Below the pieces are notes generated by a model that was not told where the DNA came from, ran no database searches, and saw only the letters and a list, made by a program, of their open reading frames with translations. A DNA stretch of 64,000 bases, taken from Ilumatobacteraceae bacterium (GTDB taxonomy: Bacteria; Actinomycetota; Acidimicrobiia; Acidimicrobiales; Ilumatobacteraceae). The DNA lies in assembly GCA_024643255.1 (NCBI GenBank), contig JAHENF010000006.1:37085-101084 (forward strand). The letters run 5' to 3'. Positions 8,078-17,686 of this stretch are shown here, one piece after another (the stretch's first letter is position 1; each line of letters begins with the position of its first letter). Made by a program: the position numbers and the translations under genes.

Positions 8078-8989
8078 ATGCTCGCCAGCATTCCCAGCCC
8101 GTCGATCAACTCGATCGACATCGGTCCACTCAGCCTGAACCTGTACGGGCTCATGATCGCGCTCGGCGTGATCGCTGCCGTCTGGCTGTTCGGCAAGCGG
8201 CTCGAGGAACGCGAGATCGGCACCAAGGACGACGCCAGCGCGATCGCGATCTGGGCGGTCGCCGCCGGGGTGATCGGCGCCCGGCTCTACCACGTCGTCA
8301 CCGACTACGACCGGTTCCGGAACAACTGGGGCGAGATCCCGGCGATCTGGAACGGCGGGCTCGGCATCCCGGGGGGACTGCTCTTCGGCATTCCGGTGGG
8401 GTTGTACTTCGCCAAGAAGCGGGGAATCCCGCTCGCGGCGGGCGCCACCTGCGCCGCGCCGGCGATCCCGCTCGCGCAGGCGATCGGTCGCTGGGGCAAC
8501 TACTTCAACCAGGAACTGTACGGCCGACCGACCACGCTGCCGTGGGGGCTGGAGATCGATGCCGCCCACCTCCAGGACGGTTACGCCGTGGGCACGCTGT
8601 TCCACCCGACGTTCCTCTACGAGTCGCTGTGGAGCCTCGGGCTCTGCCTCGTACTGCTCTGGATCGACAAGCGATTCCGTCCCGCTCCGGGCCAGCTGTT
8701 CGTGATGTACGTCATGGGGTACGGGATCGGGCGCTTCTGGGTCGAGGGCATGCGCATCGACGCCGCGCATCGCATCGGCGGGCTGCGCCTCAATGAATGG
8801 GTAGCGCTCGCCGCCGTGGTGATCGGCGGCATCGTGCTCGCGTGGATGCGACGTCACCCGATCGCCGAACCCGTCATCGTCCACCCGCTCGGAACACCCG
8901 ACGACGATCACGACGACCGGTCGCTCGTCCCCGATGTCGTCGACGCCGAGGCACCCACCGTCGACGACGACTCCGAACCCGAATCCTGA
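8078..8989 (+). CDS. lgt: Prolipoprotein diacylglyceryl transferase Lgt
   Basis: A 303-residue membrane enzyme that moves a diacylglyceryl group from phosphatidylglycerol to the lipobox cysteine of prolipoproteins, the first step of lipoprotein maturation. The family signature GRWGNYFNQELYGRP is intact, and GARLYHVVTDY and the C-terminal GRFWVEGMRID motif are also present. About seven membrane segments can be traced. The last 40 or so residues are an Asp/Glu-rich cytoplasmic tail (DDDHDDRS..., ending DDDSEPES), as in many actinobacterial homologues. The start is ATG at 8078; upstream in-frame sequence overlaps the esterase and is not conserved. Confidence 0.95.
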   Translation: MLASIPSPSINSIDIGPLSLNLYGLMIALGVIAAVWLFGKRLEEREIGTKDDASAIAIWAVAAGVIGARLYHVVTDYDRFRNNWGEIPAIWNGGLGIPGGLLFGIPVGLYFAKKRGIPLAAGATCAAPAIPLAQAIGRWGNYFNQELYGRPTTLPWGLEIDAAHLQDGYAVGTLFHPTFLYESLWSLGLCLVLLWIDKRFRPAPGQLFVMYVMGYGIGRFWVEGMRIDAAHRIGGLRLNEWVALAAVVIGGIVLAWMRRHPIAEPVIVHPLGTPDDDHDDRSLVPDVVDAEAPTVDDDSEPES

Positions 8990-9034
8990 GGGCTCGCAGC
9001 CGTTGAGGGGACGGATGGTCGCGCATGCTCAACT

Positions 9035-11173
9035 GTGCGGGTGTCTGACCTCGTCCACCTGACCGGCCGAACATTCGACGTCGTCGTCGACGTCGCGTCC
9101 GGAACACCGACCATCGTCCACTGGGGCGCGCCGCTCGGCACCGACGCCGACCTCGCGAACATGGCCGGCGCGATCGGGCGGCCACCTGTGACCGGTGCCC
9201 TCGGCGTCGTGGCTCCGATCAGCCTGATTCCGCTGCACGCCGACGGGTTCCCAGGGCGCCCCGGTCTGGAGGGTCGCCGCGGTGGCGGTCGGGCGTGGGC
9301 GCCGCGATTCGGCCCGGTGTCACACCGCCTCGACGGACGATCGTTGATCGTCGAGTCGCGCGACGATCGTGCCGAGCTGACCCTCGTGACGACGATCACC
9401 GTCGACGACGTACTGGCCGTGCGGGTCGAGTTGACCAACACGGCGTCGCGTCGCTACTCGCTCGATGCGCTCAGGGTCACGCTGCCGGTGCCGTCAGAGG
9501 CCGACGAGTTGCTGCGCTTCGAGGGTCGCTGGGCCCGCGAGTTGCAGCCGACCCGTTCACCGTGGACCCACGGCGCGGTGCTGTCCGAGAATCGTCGCGG
9601 GCGAACGTCGCACGAACACCCACCACTGGTCTTCGTCGGTACGAACGGCTTCGGCGAGTGGGCCGGGGAGGTGTGGGGGATGCACGTCGCCTGGAGCGGA
9701 AACCACACGATGTTGGCGGAACGTCTCGCCGACGGGCGTCGGTATGTCCAGGGCGGCGAGCTGCTGCATCCGGGCGAGGTCGTGCTCGAGCCGGGCGAGA
9801 CGTACGCGACTCCCTCGTTCGTCGGCGTGTACTCCGACCACGGGCTCACCCCGGCGAGCTGGGGCTTCCATCGCGCGGTGCGTTCGAGCCCGGTGCACCC
9901 CACGACGCCGCGACCGGTGCTCCTCAACACGTGGGAGGCGGTCTACTTCGACCACGACGGCGATCGACTGCGCGAGCTGGCCGATGTGGCCGCCGCCGTC
10001 GGTGTCGAACGGTTCGTGCTCGACGACGGCTGGTTCGGTTCGCGACGCGACGACACCTCCGGGCTCGGCGATTGGTGGGTGTCGCCCGAGGTGTACCCGA
10101 ACGGCTTGACGCCGCTGATCGACCACGTCACCGGGTTGGGCATGGAGTTCGGGATCTGGGTCGAGCCGGAGATGGTGAATCCGGACAGCGATCTGATGCG
10201 GGCGCATCCCGCATGGGCGCTGACCACCGAGGGATACGAACCCGTGCTCGGTCGCCACCAACTCGTGCTCGACCTGGCCAATCCGGCCGCCTACGCCCAC
10301 GTGTTCGAGCTGCTCGACGCGCTGTTGCGCGATCACGACATCTCCTACGTCAAGTGGGACATGAACCGCGACCACGTGCAGGGTTCGGGTGCCTCCGGCG
10401 CCGCCGGCACCCACGACCAGACCGTGGCGCTCTACTCGATGCTCGACGAGCTCCGCGTTCGTCATCCGTTGGTCGAGTTCGAATCGTGTGCGAGCGGGGG
10501 TGGGCGCATCGACCTCGAGATCCTCCGGCGCACCGAACGGGTGTGGACGAGCGACTGCAACGATGCGCTCGAACGTCAGACCATCCAGCGCGGCGCGTCG
10601 ATGCTGCTGCCACCAGAGGTGATGGGCGCCCACATCGGCCCGAGCCGCGCCCACACCACCGGGCGAGTGCACTCCTTCGCGTTTCGGGCCGCGACGGCAC
10701 TGTTCGGCCATCTCGGCGTCGAGTGGGACGTCACCAAGCTCGACGAGCGAGACCGGGAGCAGCTGGCCGCAACGATCGCGCTGCACAAGCAGCACCGGCC
10801 GCTCCTGCACGGTGGCGACACCGTTCGATTCGACACCGAGCCGACGTACTGCGCGCACGGCGTCTATGCGCCCGATCGGTCGGAGGCCCTGGTGTCGTTC
10901 GCCCAACTGACCACCGGCGCCAGCCTGACGCCGCCCGTGCTGCGCCTCCCCGACCTCGATCCCGCCACTCGCTACCGCGTCGTCCACGTGCCGCTCCCAG
11001 GCGAGCGCTGGGGGGCCGTTCCGGGGCAGCCGGAGTGGCTCGCCGGCGGGATCACGCTCACCGGCCGGCAGCTCGCCGCGCACGGCATCAGGCCACCGGT
11101 CCTGCCTCCCGAGTCGGCCGTGCTGTTCCATCTTCTCGCCGATCGAGAGCGCGCGTCGATCAGAGGTGCGTGA
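9035..11173 (+). CDS. Alpha-galactosidase (glycoside hydrolase family 36)
   Basis: A 712-residue GH36 enzyme expected to release terminal alpha-galactose from oligosaccharides such as melibiose or raffinose. An N-terminal beta-sandwich (about 1-300) precedes the TIM barrel. The nucleophile is D442 in KWDMNR and the acid/base is D507 in TSDCND; LDDGWFG and GIWVEPEMVNPDS are further barrel signatures. A C-terminal beta domain ends the protein. No signal peptide is seen, so the substrate must be imported, yet no sugar transporter is adjacent. The start is GTG at 9035, with a second GTG at 9041 possible. Confidence 0.93.
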   Translation: MRVSDLVHLTGRTFDVVVDVASGTPTIVHWGAPLGTDADLANMAGAIGRPPVTGALGVVAPISLIPLHADGFPGRPGLEGRRGGGRAWAPRFGPVSHRLDGRSLIVESRDDRAELTLVTTITVDDVLAVRVELTNTASRRYSLDALRVTLPVPSEADELLRFEGRWARELQPTRSPWTHGAVLSENRRGRTSHEHPPLVFVGTNGFGEWAGEVWGMHVAWSGNHTMLAERLADGRRYVQGGELLHPGEVVLEPGETYATPSFVGVYSDHGLTPASWGFHRAVRSSPVHPTTPRPVLLNTWEAVYFDHDGDRLRELADVAAAVGVERFVLDDGWFGSRRDDTSGLGDWWVSPEVYPNGLTPLIDHVTGLGMEFGIWVEPEMVNPDSDLMRAHPAWALTTEGYEPVLGRHQLVLDLANPAAYAHVFELLDALLRDHDISYVKWDMNRDHVQGSGASGAAGTHDQTVALYSMLDELRVRHPLVEFESCASGGGRIDLEILRRTERVWTSDCNDALERQTIQRGASMLLPPEVMGAHIGPSRAHTTGRVHSFAFRAATALFGHLGVEWDVTKLDERDREQLAATIALHKQHRPLLHGGDTVRFDTEPTYCAHGVYAPDRSEALVSFAQLTTGASLTPPVLRLPDLDPATRYRVVHVPLPGERWGAVPGQPEWLAGGITLTGRQLAAHGIRPPVLPPESAVLFHLLADRERASIRGA

Positions 11174-11194
11174 GCGCCTCGCGCGAGCACGATG

Positions 11195-12361
11195 TCAGCC
11201 GCCGTCCTCGGGGCCGCGGTGGATCGGCGTGGCGACACCGCGGAAGCGCACGGGGCGCTCGGCGACCTCCTCGGCATAGTGGGCTCCCCAGCCGGCGATG
11301 CGCGCGACTGCGAAGATCGGCGTGTTCGGCTCCAGGCCGGCGACCCACGTGAGCGCTCCGAGTGCGAGGTCGACGTTCGGTTGGCGCGGCATCACCCGGC
11401 CGACCTCGGCGACGACCGCGTCGACCATCGCCGCACCGTCGGGGTCGAGCCGCCGAACACGATCGAGGAGCACGGGATACCTCGGATCGACACCGCGGTA
11501 GACCTTGTGGCCGAATCCGGGAACCTGTCGGCGCTCCGAACGGAACCGGGCGATCACCACTGCCGCTCCGTCGTCGGCGCACGCTTCGAGGAATCGGTGC
11601 GCCTCGGCGGAGGCAGCGCCGTGCAGGGCCCCTTCCAGACATGCCAGGCCCGCGGCGAATGCGAGGTACGGCGTGGTTCGCACCGACGCGGCGATGCGCA
11701 CCGCGAGCGTGCTCGTGGCGAGTTCGTGGTCGGCGAGCAGCACCAGTGCGGCGTCGACGGCCGCGACCAGTTCCTCCGATGGACGCCGACGCCACGCGGC
11801 CGTCAGCCGCAGGGCGTAGGAGCCGGTTCTCCGTTCGGAACCAAGCGCGACCGGCGCGGCGAGCAGCAGTCGCTTCGCCGAAGCGGCCGGGGAGTCGTCT
11901 GGGCGGCGGGCGGCCATCACGTGCGCCGAGACAGTGAGCCGCCCGATCGACGACAGATCGAGTGAGGTGACCGTGTCGATCGCCGCGCGGTCGGTGGGTT
12001 CGTCCGGCGGCCAGACCGTTCCCGATGGAACGACCCCACCCGACCACAACAGGTCGGCGACATCCTCGAACGAGTGCTCCGTGACGAGGGCCGACACCTC
12101 GTGACCGCGGTAACGCAACGACGACTCGTCGATCGTGGTGACCGCCGACGACACCTGGACGTCGATGGTGGCTCGGGGGCCCGACGGCGAGCGGCGGCTT
12201 CGCTCCGCAAGTCGGATCACCTCGTCGCGGGAGAAGAGTGATGTGCGACCGTCTGCGCCAGTCGTTCGGCCGAGGCGACCCCGACTCACGTAGGCATACA
12301 GCGTCGCCTTCGAGACGTTGAGCAGCGCGGCGGCCTCGGTGGATCGGATGAGCGTGCTCAT
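11195..12361 (-). CDS. Citrate synthase-like enzyme with N-terminal helix-turn-helix domain
   Basis: A 388-residue fusion. Residues 1-60 form a MerR/excisionase-type helix-turn-helix (STEAAALLNVSKATLYAYVSRG, then SRDEVIRLAERS). The rest is a citrate synthase with HELATST, GFGHKVYRG and PNVDLALGAL, so the two catalytic histidine motifs and the aspartate are kept. It would condense acetyl- or propionyl-CoA with oxaloacetate; which one is not clear. It is divergent from a second citrate synthase across a gap rich in TTGA(C/T) half-sites. I infer it binds those sites and regulates both genes. ATG 12361 is chosen; an in-frame ATG lies at 12370. Confidence 0.88.
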   Translation of the reverse strand: MSTLIRSTEAAALLNVSKATLYAYVSRGRLGRTTGADGRTSLFSRDEVIRLAERSRRSPSGPRATIDVQVSSAVTTIDESSLRYRGHEVSALVTEHSFEDVADLLWSGGVVPSGTVWPPDEPTDRAAIDTVTSLDLSSIGRLTVSAHVMAARRPDDSPAASAKRLLLAAPVALGSERRTGSYALRLTAAWRRRPSEELVAAVDAALVLLADHELATSTLAVRIAASVRTTPYLAFAAGLACLEGALHGAASAEAHRFLEACADDGAAVVIARFRSERRQVPGFGHKVYRGVDPRYPVLLDRVRRLDPDGAAMVDAVVAEVGRVMPRQPNVDLALGALTWVAGLEPNTPIFAVARIAGWGAHYAEEVAERPVRFRGVATPIHRGPEDGG

Positions 12362-12383
12362 CGGGTCCATGATGGGCGTCGGT

Positions 12384-12432
12384 GTTGACGATGTCAACGT
12401 TGATGAAATCAATGTTGATTTGATGCGTTGAC
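12384..12432. promoter_or_regulatory. Cluster of TTGA(C/T) half-sites between divergent citrate synthases
   Basis: GTTGA recurs at 12384, 12399, 12414 and 12427, the first three exactly 15 bases apart. The first unit is a perfect inverted repeat, GTTGAC-GAT-GTCAAC (12384-12398). TTGAT-GAA-ATCAA follows at 12400-12412, and AAATCAATGTTGATTT at 12406-12421 is a perfect 16-bp palindrome. The tract is much more AT-rich than its surroundings. It is best read as tandem operators overlapping two divergent promoters; the likely binder is the helix-turn-helix citrate synthase. Confidence 0.7.
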
Positions 12433-12449
12433 CATCGGACACTCATCTC

Positions 12450-13592
12450 ATGACACAACAACTCATCGACGTCCCCGCCGGGCTCAACGGCGTGATTGCC
12501 GCCGACACTGCGATCGGTGCGGTCGACGGTGACCGCGGCTTCTTCCACTACGGCGCCCACGACGCGACCACGCTGGCGCGCACCCGCTCGTTCGAGGAGG
12601 TGTGGTTCCTCGTGCGCGAAGGCCGGCTCCCGAACGACGACGAGGCACGAGCATTTCGCTCACTGGTCGCATCGCTGCGCGCGATCCCCGTGGACCTGCT
12701 GCCCGTGATCGACGTGATGGCACGGCAGGAGGCCTCGATGTTGGCGAAGCTGCGTGCGGTGTTGTCCGTCGCGGCGCACGTCCTCGGATTCGACCCGGTG
12801 ATCGACGTCGACGACGCCGCCCGGCGGGAACAGACCCTGCATCTGGCAGCGTTGGTGCCGTCGATCCTCGCCGCCCTGTCTCGCCTTGCCCGCGATGAGG
12901 CCCCCGTCGAGCCCGATCCGACGCTCGCGCACGCCGCCGCGTACCTGCATCAGACGACGGGTGTCGTGCCGACGCCGGTCGCCGCCAGGGCCGTCGAGCA
13001 GTACATGATCCTGACGATCGACCATGGGTTCAATGCGTCGACGTTCACCGCCCGGGTGGTCGCGTCGACGGGTGCCGATCCGGCCGACGCCGTGTGCGCC
13101 GCGCTCGGAGCGCTGGCCGGGCCGCTGCACGGCGGGGCACCCAGCCGGGCACTCGATGCCCTCGACGAGATCGGGTCCGTCGATCGGGCCGCCGACTGGG
13201 TGCGCGGTGAAATGGCGGCCGGTCGACGGATCATGGGGTTCGGGCATGCGGTCTACCGCGCCCCGGACCCGCGATCGGCACTGCTGCGGGAGGTCGCCGA
13301 ACGGCTCGGTGGTGACCTCGTCGAGTTCGCGATCGCCGTCGAAGCCGAGATCCTGGTCACTCTCGCCGAACTCAAGCCCGGCCGGCCGCTCCCGAGCAAC
13401 GTCGAGTTCTATGCGGGCGTGGTGATGGAGACCGCCGGCCTGCCGCGCTCGATGTTCACACCGACGTTCGCCGTCAGCCGCACGGTGGGCTGGTGCGCCC
13501 ACATCGTCGAACAGGCGGCTGCCGCGAAGCTCATCCGCCCGTCCTCGCGCTACATCGGCCCAGCCCCCACACCCGCGTGGGAGGGCCGGTAG
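12450..13592 (+). CDS. Citrate synthase / methylcitrate synthase paralogue
   Basis: A 380-residue stand-alone citrate synthase without the helix-turn-helix, entering the TCA or methylcitrate cycle. Catalytic histidines are H192 (DHGFNAS) and H266 (GFGHAVYR). The usual aspartate of the NVDFY motif is glutamate here (E319 in SNVEFYAG). I recall this substitution from mycobacterial CitA-type enzymes, so it need not abolish activity. The C-terminal arginine segment (RPSSRYIGP) is present. Divergent from the regulator-fused paralogue; the 88-base gap holds the presumed operators. gatC begins 11 bases after its stop. Confidence 0.88.
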   Translation: MTQQLIDVPAGLNGVIAADTAIGAVDGDRGFFHYGAHDATTLARTRSFEEVWFLVREGRLPNDDEARAFRSLVASLRAIPVDLLPVIDVMARQEASMLAKLRAVLSVAAHVLGFDPVIDVDDAARREQTLHLAALVPSILAALSRLARDEAPVEPDPTLAHAAAYLHQTTGVVPTPVAARAVEQYMILTIDHGFNASTFTARVVASTGADPADAVCAALGALAGPLHGGAPSRALDALDEIGSVDRAADWVRGEMAAGRRIMGFGHAVYRAPDPRSALLREVAERLGGDLVEFAIAVEAEILVTLAELKPGRPLPSNVEFYAGVVMETAGLPRSMFTPTFAVSRTVGWCAHIVEQAAAAKLIRPSSRYIGPAPTPAWEGR

Positions 13593-13603
13593 CCTCGTAG
13601 GTC

Positions 13604-13906
13604 GTGTCCGACCGCATCACCCCCGAGGCAGTCGCGAAGGTGGCCAAGCTCGCTCGGCTGTCGCTCAGCGACGACGAATTGCTGCATGCGACGCATCAGC
13701 TGAGCGACATGCTGGATCACTTCGCCGACATCGACGCTCTCGATCTCGACGGCGTCACGCCCATGACCCACCCAACGCCCATCGCCAATGTGATGCGCGA
13801 GGACATCGAGATGGACTGCCTCGACCGTGACGAAGTGCTTGCCGCGGCACCCGCCGCAGAAGACGGGCGCTTCCGGGTGCCACCGATCATCGGCCTGGAC
13901 GACTGA
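13604..13906 (+). CDS. gatC: Glutamyl/aspartyl-tRNA amidotransferase subunit C
   Basis: The 100-residue GatC subunit, which stabilises the GatA-GatB complex that amidates Glu-tRNA(Gln) and/or Asp-tRNA(Asn). Recognised by the N-terminal helix SDRITPEAVAKVAKLARLSL, the MTHPTPIANVMREDI segment and the C-terminal FRVPPIIG(LDD). The GTG start at 13604 matches the normal N-terminus. Its TGA overlaps the gatA ATG by one base (TGATG), so the two are translationally coupled in a gatCAB operon. Confidence 0.95.
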   Translation: MSDRITPEAVAKVAKLARLSLSDDELLHATHQLSDMLDHFADIDALDLDGVTPMTHPTPIANVMREDIEMDCLDRDEVLAAAPAAEDGRFRVPPIIGLDD

Positions 13907-15351
13907 TGACCGATCTGACCGACTCGTTTCCGACAACGGCCATCGACATCGCCTGGAACGTCCGCAACAACATCGTCCGAGCGACCGAGGTCGTCGAACG
14001 GCATCTTGCGGAGATCGAGCGCCGCGAAGACGACATCCACGCGTTCAATCTCGTGCTGGCAGACGAGGCGCGTGAGCGAGCCGCCGAGATCGACGATGCG
14101 GTCTCCGTCGGACGCGACGTCGGCCCCCTCGCCGGGGTGCCGATCGCGCTCAAGGACAACATGTGCACGCGAGGCATCCCGACGACGTGCTCGTCGAAGA
14201 TCCTCGACGGTTGGCGGCCGCCGTACGACGCGACGGTCGTCACCAAACTCCGCGAAGCGGGTGCGATCGTCATCGGCAAGACCAACCTCGACGAGTTCGC
14301 GATGGGATCGAGCACCGAGAACTCGGCGTTCGGTCCGACTCGCAATCCGCATGACACCACCCGGGTCCCCGGAGGTTCGAGCGGCGGGTCGGCGGCCGCG
14401 GTGGCCGCGGGATTCGCGGCGCTGAGCCTCGGCTCCGACACTGGCGGATCGATTCGTCAACCGGCCGCGCTGTGTGGCGTGGTCGGGGTCAAGCCGACCT
14501 ATGGCGCCGTCAGTCGATACGGGCTGATCGCGTTCGCCTCGAGCCTCGACCAGATCGGGCCCTTCTCCACGACGGTCGCCGACGCGTCGCTGCTGCTCGA
14601 GTCGATCTCGGGGCACGATCCGCTCGACTCGACCTCGATCCGCCAGGGGTCACTCGACATCACTCGCCAGCTCGACTTCGGCGTCGCAGGGCTTCGCGTC
14701 GGTCGGATCACGGACCTGCCGGAGGGCGCGAGCTCCGACGTCGTCGAACGACTCGAGCAGGCATTCGATGCACTGCGCGACGCAGGGGCCGAGATCGTCG
14801 ACGTCGAGGTGCCGGCCTTCACGTACGGCCTCACCGCCTACTATCTGATCGCACCTGCCGAGGCGTCGAGCAACCTCGCCCGCTACGACGGCGTCCGCTT
14901 CGGCAATCGCGTCGAGGCCCCCGACACCAATGCGATGTACACCGCGACGCGCACCGACGGTTTCGGAGCCGAGGTCAAGCGGCGGATCATGCTCGGCACC
15001 TATGCACTGTCGGCGGGGTACTACGACGCCTACTACGGACGGGCGCTGAAGGTCCGCCAACGCATCGCCGACGACTTTGCGAGGGCGTACGAGCGAGCCG
15101 ATGTGCTGCTGACGCCGGCATCGCCGACGGTCGCCTTCCACCTCGGGGACAAGACATCGGACCCGATGTCGATGTATCTCTGCGACACCTACACGATTCC
15201 GTCGAACCTCACCGGCGAGCCGGCGATGAGCGTGCCGTTCGGGACAGGCGACGACGGTCTGCCGGTCGGTGTGCAGGTTCTGGCGCCCGCCCTCCAGGAG
15301 GCGATGATGTTCCGTACTGCCGCAGTCCTCGAACAGCGGGTGCCTCGATGA
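13906..15351 (+). CDS. gatA: Glutamyl/aspartyl-tRNA amidotransferase subunit A
   Basis: The 481-residue amidase subunit of GatCAB; it hydrolyses glutamine and passes ammonia to GatB. The Ser-cis-Ser-Lys triad is complete: K83 (PIALKDN), S158 (GGSSGGSA) and S182 (GSDTGGSIRQPA). Length and motif order are normal. It overlaps gatC by one base and gatB by four (ATGA), a tightly coupled operon. The presence of GatCAB indicates that Gln-tRNA, and perhaps Asn-tRNA, is made by the indirect route in this organism. Confidence 0.96.
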   Translation: MTDLTDSFPTTAIDIAWNVRNNIVRATEVVERHLAEIERREDDIHAFNLVLADEARERAAEIDDAVSVGRDVGPLAGVPIALKDNMCTRGIPTTCSSKILDGWRPPYDATVVTKLREAGAIVIGKTNLDEFAMGSSTENSAFGPTRNPHDTTRVPGGSSGGSAAAVAAGFAALSLGSDTGGSIRQPAALCGVVGVKPTYGAVSRYGLIAFASSLDQIGPFSTTVADASLLLESISGHDPLDSTSIRQGSLDITRQLDFGVAGLRVGRITDLPEGASSDVVERLEQAFDALRDAGAEIVDVEVPAFTYGLTAYYLIAPAEASSNLARYDGVRFGNRVEAPDTNAMYTATRTDGFGAEVKRRIMLGTYALSAGYYDAYYGRALKVRQRIADDFARAYERADVLLTPASPTVAFHLGDKTSDPMSMYLCDTYTIPSNLTGEPAMSVPFGTGDDGLPVGVQVLAPALQEAMMFRTAAVLEQRVPR

Positions 15352-16799
15352 GCGACGCCATCACTTCCGAGTGGACCTTCCGCGGGTACGAGATGGTCGT
15401 GGGTCTCGAGGTCCACGTCGAACTCGCCACCCGCACGAAGCTGTTCTCGGCGTCGCCCAACCGCTTCGGCGACGAGCCGAACACCAACATCGACCCGGTG
15501 ACCCTCGGTCTGCCCGGGGCGCTCCCCGTGCTCAACCGTCAGGCGGTCGAACTCGCAATGCGCCTCGGCCTGGCCGTCAACTGCACCGTGCAGCGCTCGA
15601 CCTTCGCCCGCAAGAACTACTTCTACCCCGACATGCCGAAGGCGTATCAGATCAGCCAATACGACGAGCCGATCTGCATCGACGGCTGGCTCGACCTGCC
15701 CGATGGGTTCCGTGTCGGCATCGAACGCGCCCATCTCGAGGAGGACACCGGCAAGTCGACGCATGTCGGCGGGACAGGCGGGCGCATCCACGGGAGCGAG
15801 CATTCGTTGATCGACTTCAACCGCGCCGGTGTGCCGCTGGTCGAGATCGTCAGCCGTCCCGACATCCGAACCCCGGAGCAGGCCAAGGCCTACGTCAGCG
15901 AGTTGCGCGCGATCCTCGTCGCCGTCGGTGCGTCCGACGCGAAGATGGAGGAGGGCTCGATGCGCGTCGACGCGAACGTGAGCGTCCGCCTGCCGGGTGC
16001 CGAGTTCGGCACGCGATGCGAGATCAAGAACGTCAACTCGGTGCGCTCGGTCGGTCGGGCGATCGAGTACGAAGCGCAACGTCAGGTCGGCATGCTCGAA
16101 GCCGGCGAGTCGATCCGCCAGGAGACGCGACACTGGGACGAGACCGACGGCCGGACGCACACGTTGCGCTCGAAGGAGGACGCCGACGACTACCGGTACT
16201 TCCAGGAACCCGACCTCGTCGTCGTCGATCCCGATCCCGAGTGGATCGAACGAGTTCGCTTCTCGCTGCCGGTGCTGCCGGCGGCGCGTCGGGTGTTGCT
16301 CGCCGCGGCGACCGGACAGCGTCCCGACGCCGAAGCCATCCTCGTCGTGACCGACCGTGACCAGGACGCCTACGTGCTCGCCGTTGCCGCGGCGGGTGGT
16401 GATGCGAGCCGCGCGCTCGTGCACGTCAAGGAGGCCTTTGCCGACGAAGGTGCCCGCCCATCGGTGCCCGCCGCCGCGCTCGCGACGCTCACCCGGATGG
16501 AGATCGACGGAGAACTGACCGCCACCCAGGCCAAGCAGGTACTCGCGGAGTTGGCCGCCGGAGGTGGCGGCGACGCGCGCGCGATCGCGGCGGCGAAGGG
16601 GTTCGAGGCGATGGATGCCTCCGAACTCGAAACGATGGTCGACGCGGCGATCGCCGCGCAGCCCGAGGCCTGGGCCAAGTACTGCAGCGGTGAGGGCAAG
16701 GCACTCGGCGCGCTCGTCGGCGCAGTGATGAAGGAGTCGCGGGGGCAGGCCGACGGCAAGGCCGTCACGGCGCTCCTCGAACGTCGCCGCGACGCCTGA
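15348..16799 (+). CDS. gatB: Glutamyl/aspartyl-tRNA amidotransferase subunit B
   Basis: The 483-residue kinase/transamidase subunit of GatCAB, which activates the glutamate or aspartate on the mischarged tRNA and accepts ammonia from GatA. Family segments are intact: VVGLEVHVELATRTKLFS at the start, the FYPDMPKAYQISQYD motif, HLEEDTGK and SLIDFNRAGVPLVEIV. The helical YqeY-like tail domain covers about the last 140 residues. The start ATG overlaps the gatA stop as ATGA. Four bases after the stop lies an inverted copy of the family A repeat, a plausible operon end. Confidence 0.96.
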   Translation: MSDAITSEWTFRGYEMVVGLEVHVELATRTKLFSASPNRFGDEPNTNIDPVTLGLPGALPVLNRQAVELAMRLGLAVNCTVQRSTFARKNYFYPDMPKAYQISQYDEPICIDGWLDLPDGFRVGIERAHLEEDTGKSTHVGGTGGRIHGSEHSLIDFNRAGVPLVEIVSRPDIRTPEQAKAYVSELRAILVAVGASDAKMEEGSMRVDANVSVRLPGAEFGTRCEIKNVNSVRSVGRAIEYEAQRQVGMLEAGESIRQETRHWDETDGRTHTLRSKEDADDYRYFQEPDLVVVDPDPEWIERVRFSLPVLPAARRVLLAAATGQRPDAEAILVVTDRDQDAYVLAVAAAGGDASRALVHVKEAFADEGARPSVPAAALATLTRMEIDGELTATQAKQVLAELAAGGGGDARAIAAAKGFEAMDASELETMVDAAIAAQPEAWAKYCSGEGKALGALVGAVMKESRGQADGKAVTALLERRRDA

Positions 16800-16802
16800 T
16801 TC

Positions 16803-16830
16803 CGTCACGTTTGACCGGCACCGTGTGACG
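16803..16830. repeat. Palindromic intergenic repeat, family A copy 3 (inverted)
   Basis: The 28-nt CGTCAC / GTTTGACCGGCACCGT / GTGACG is the reverse complement of the copies at 583 and 2417, one G shorter. It follows the gatB stop by three bases and is trailed by a partial repeat of its right arm (CGGTGTGACGG). A terminator-like hairpin is possible; no T-run follows. Confidence 0.75.
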
Positions 16831-16896
16831 CGGTGTGACGGAAGTCAACCTTTGGCCCTGACCATGGCGTCAGGTCATGAGTCAGAATCTTGTGGG

Positions 16897-17649
<753 letters not shown>

Positions 17650-17686
17650 CTCGTCGCTGTCGCTCTCGCATTGCGACACTCGCCCG

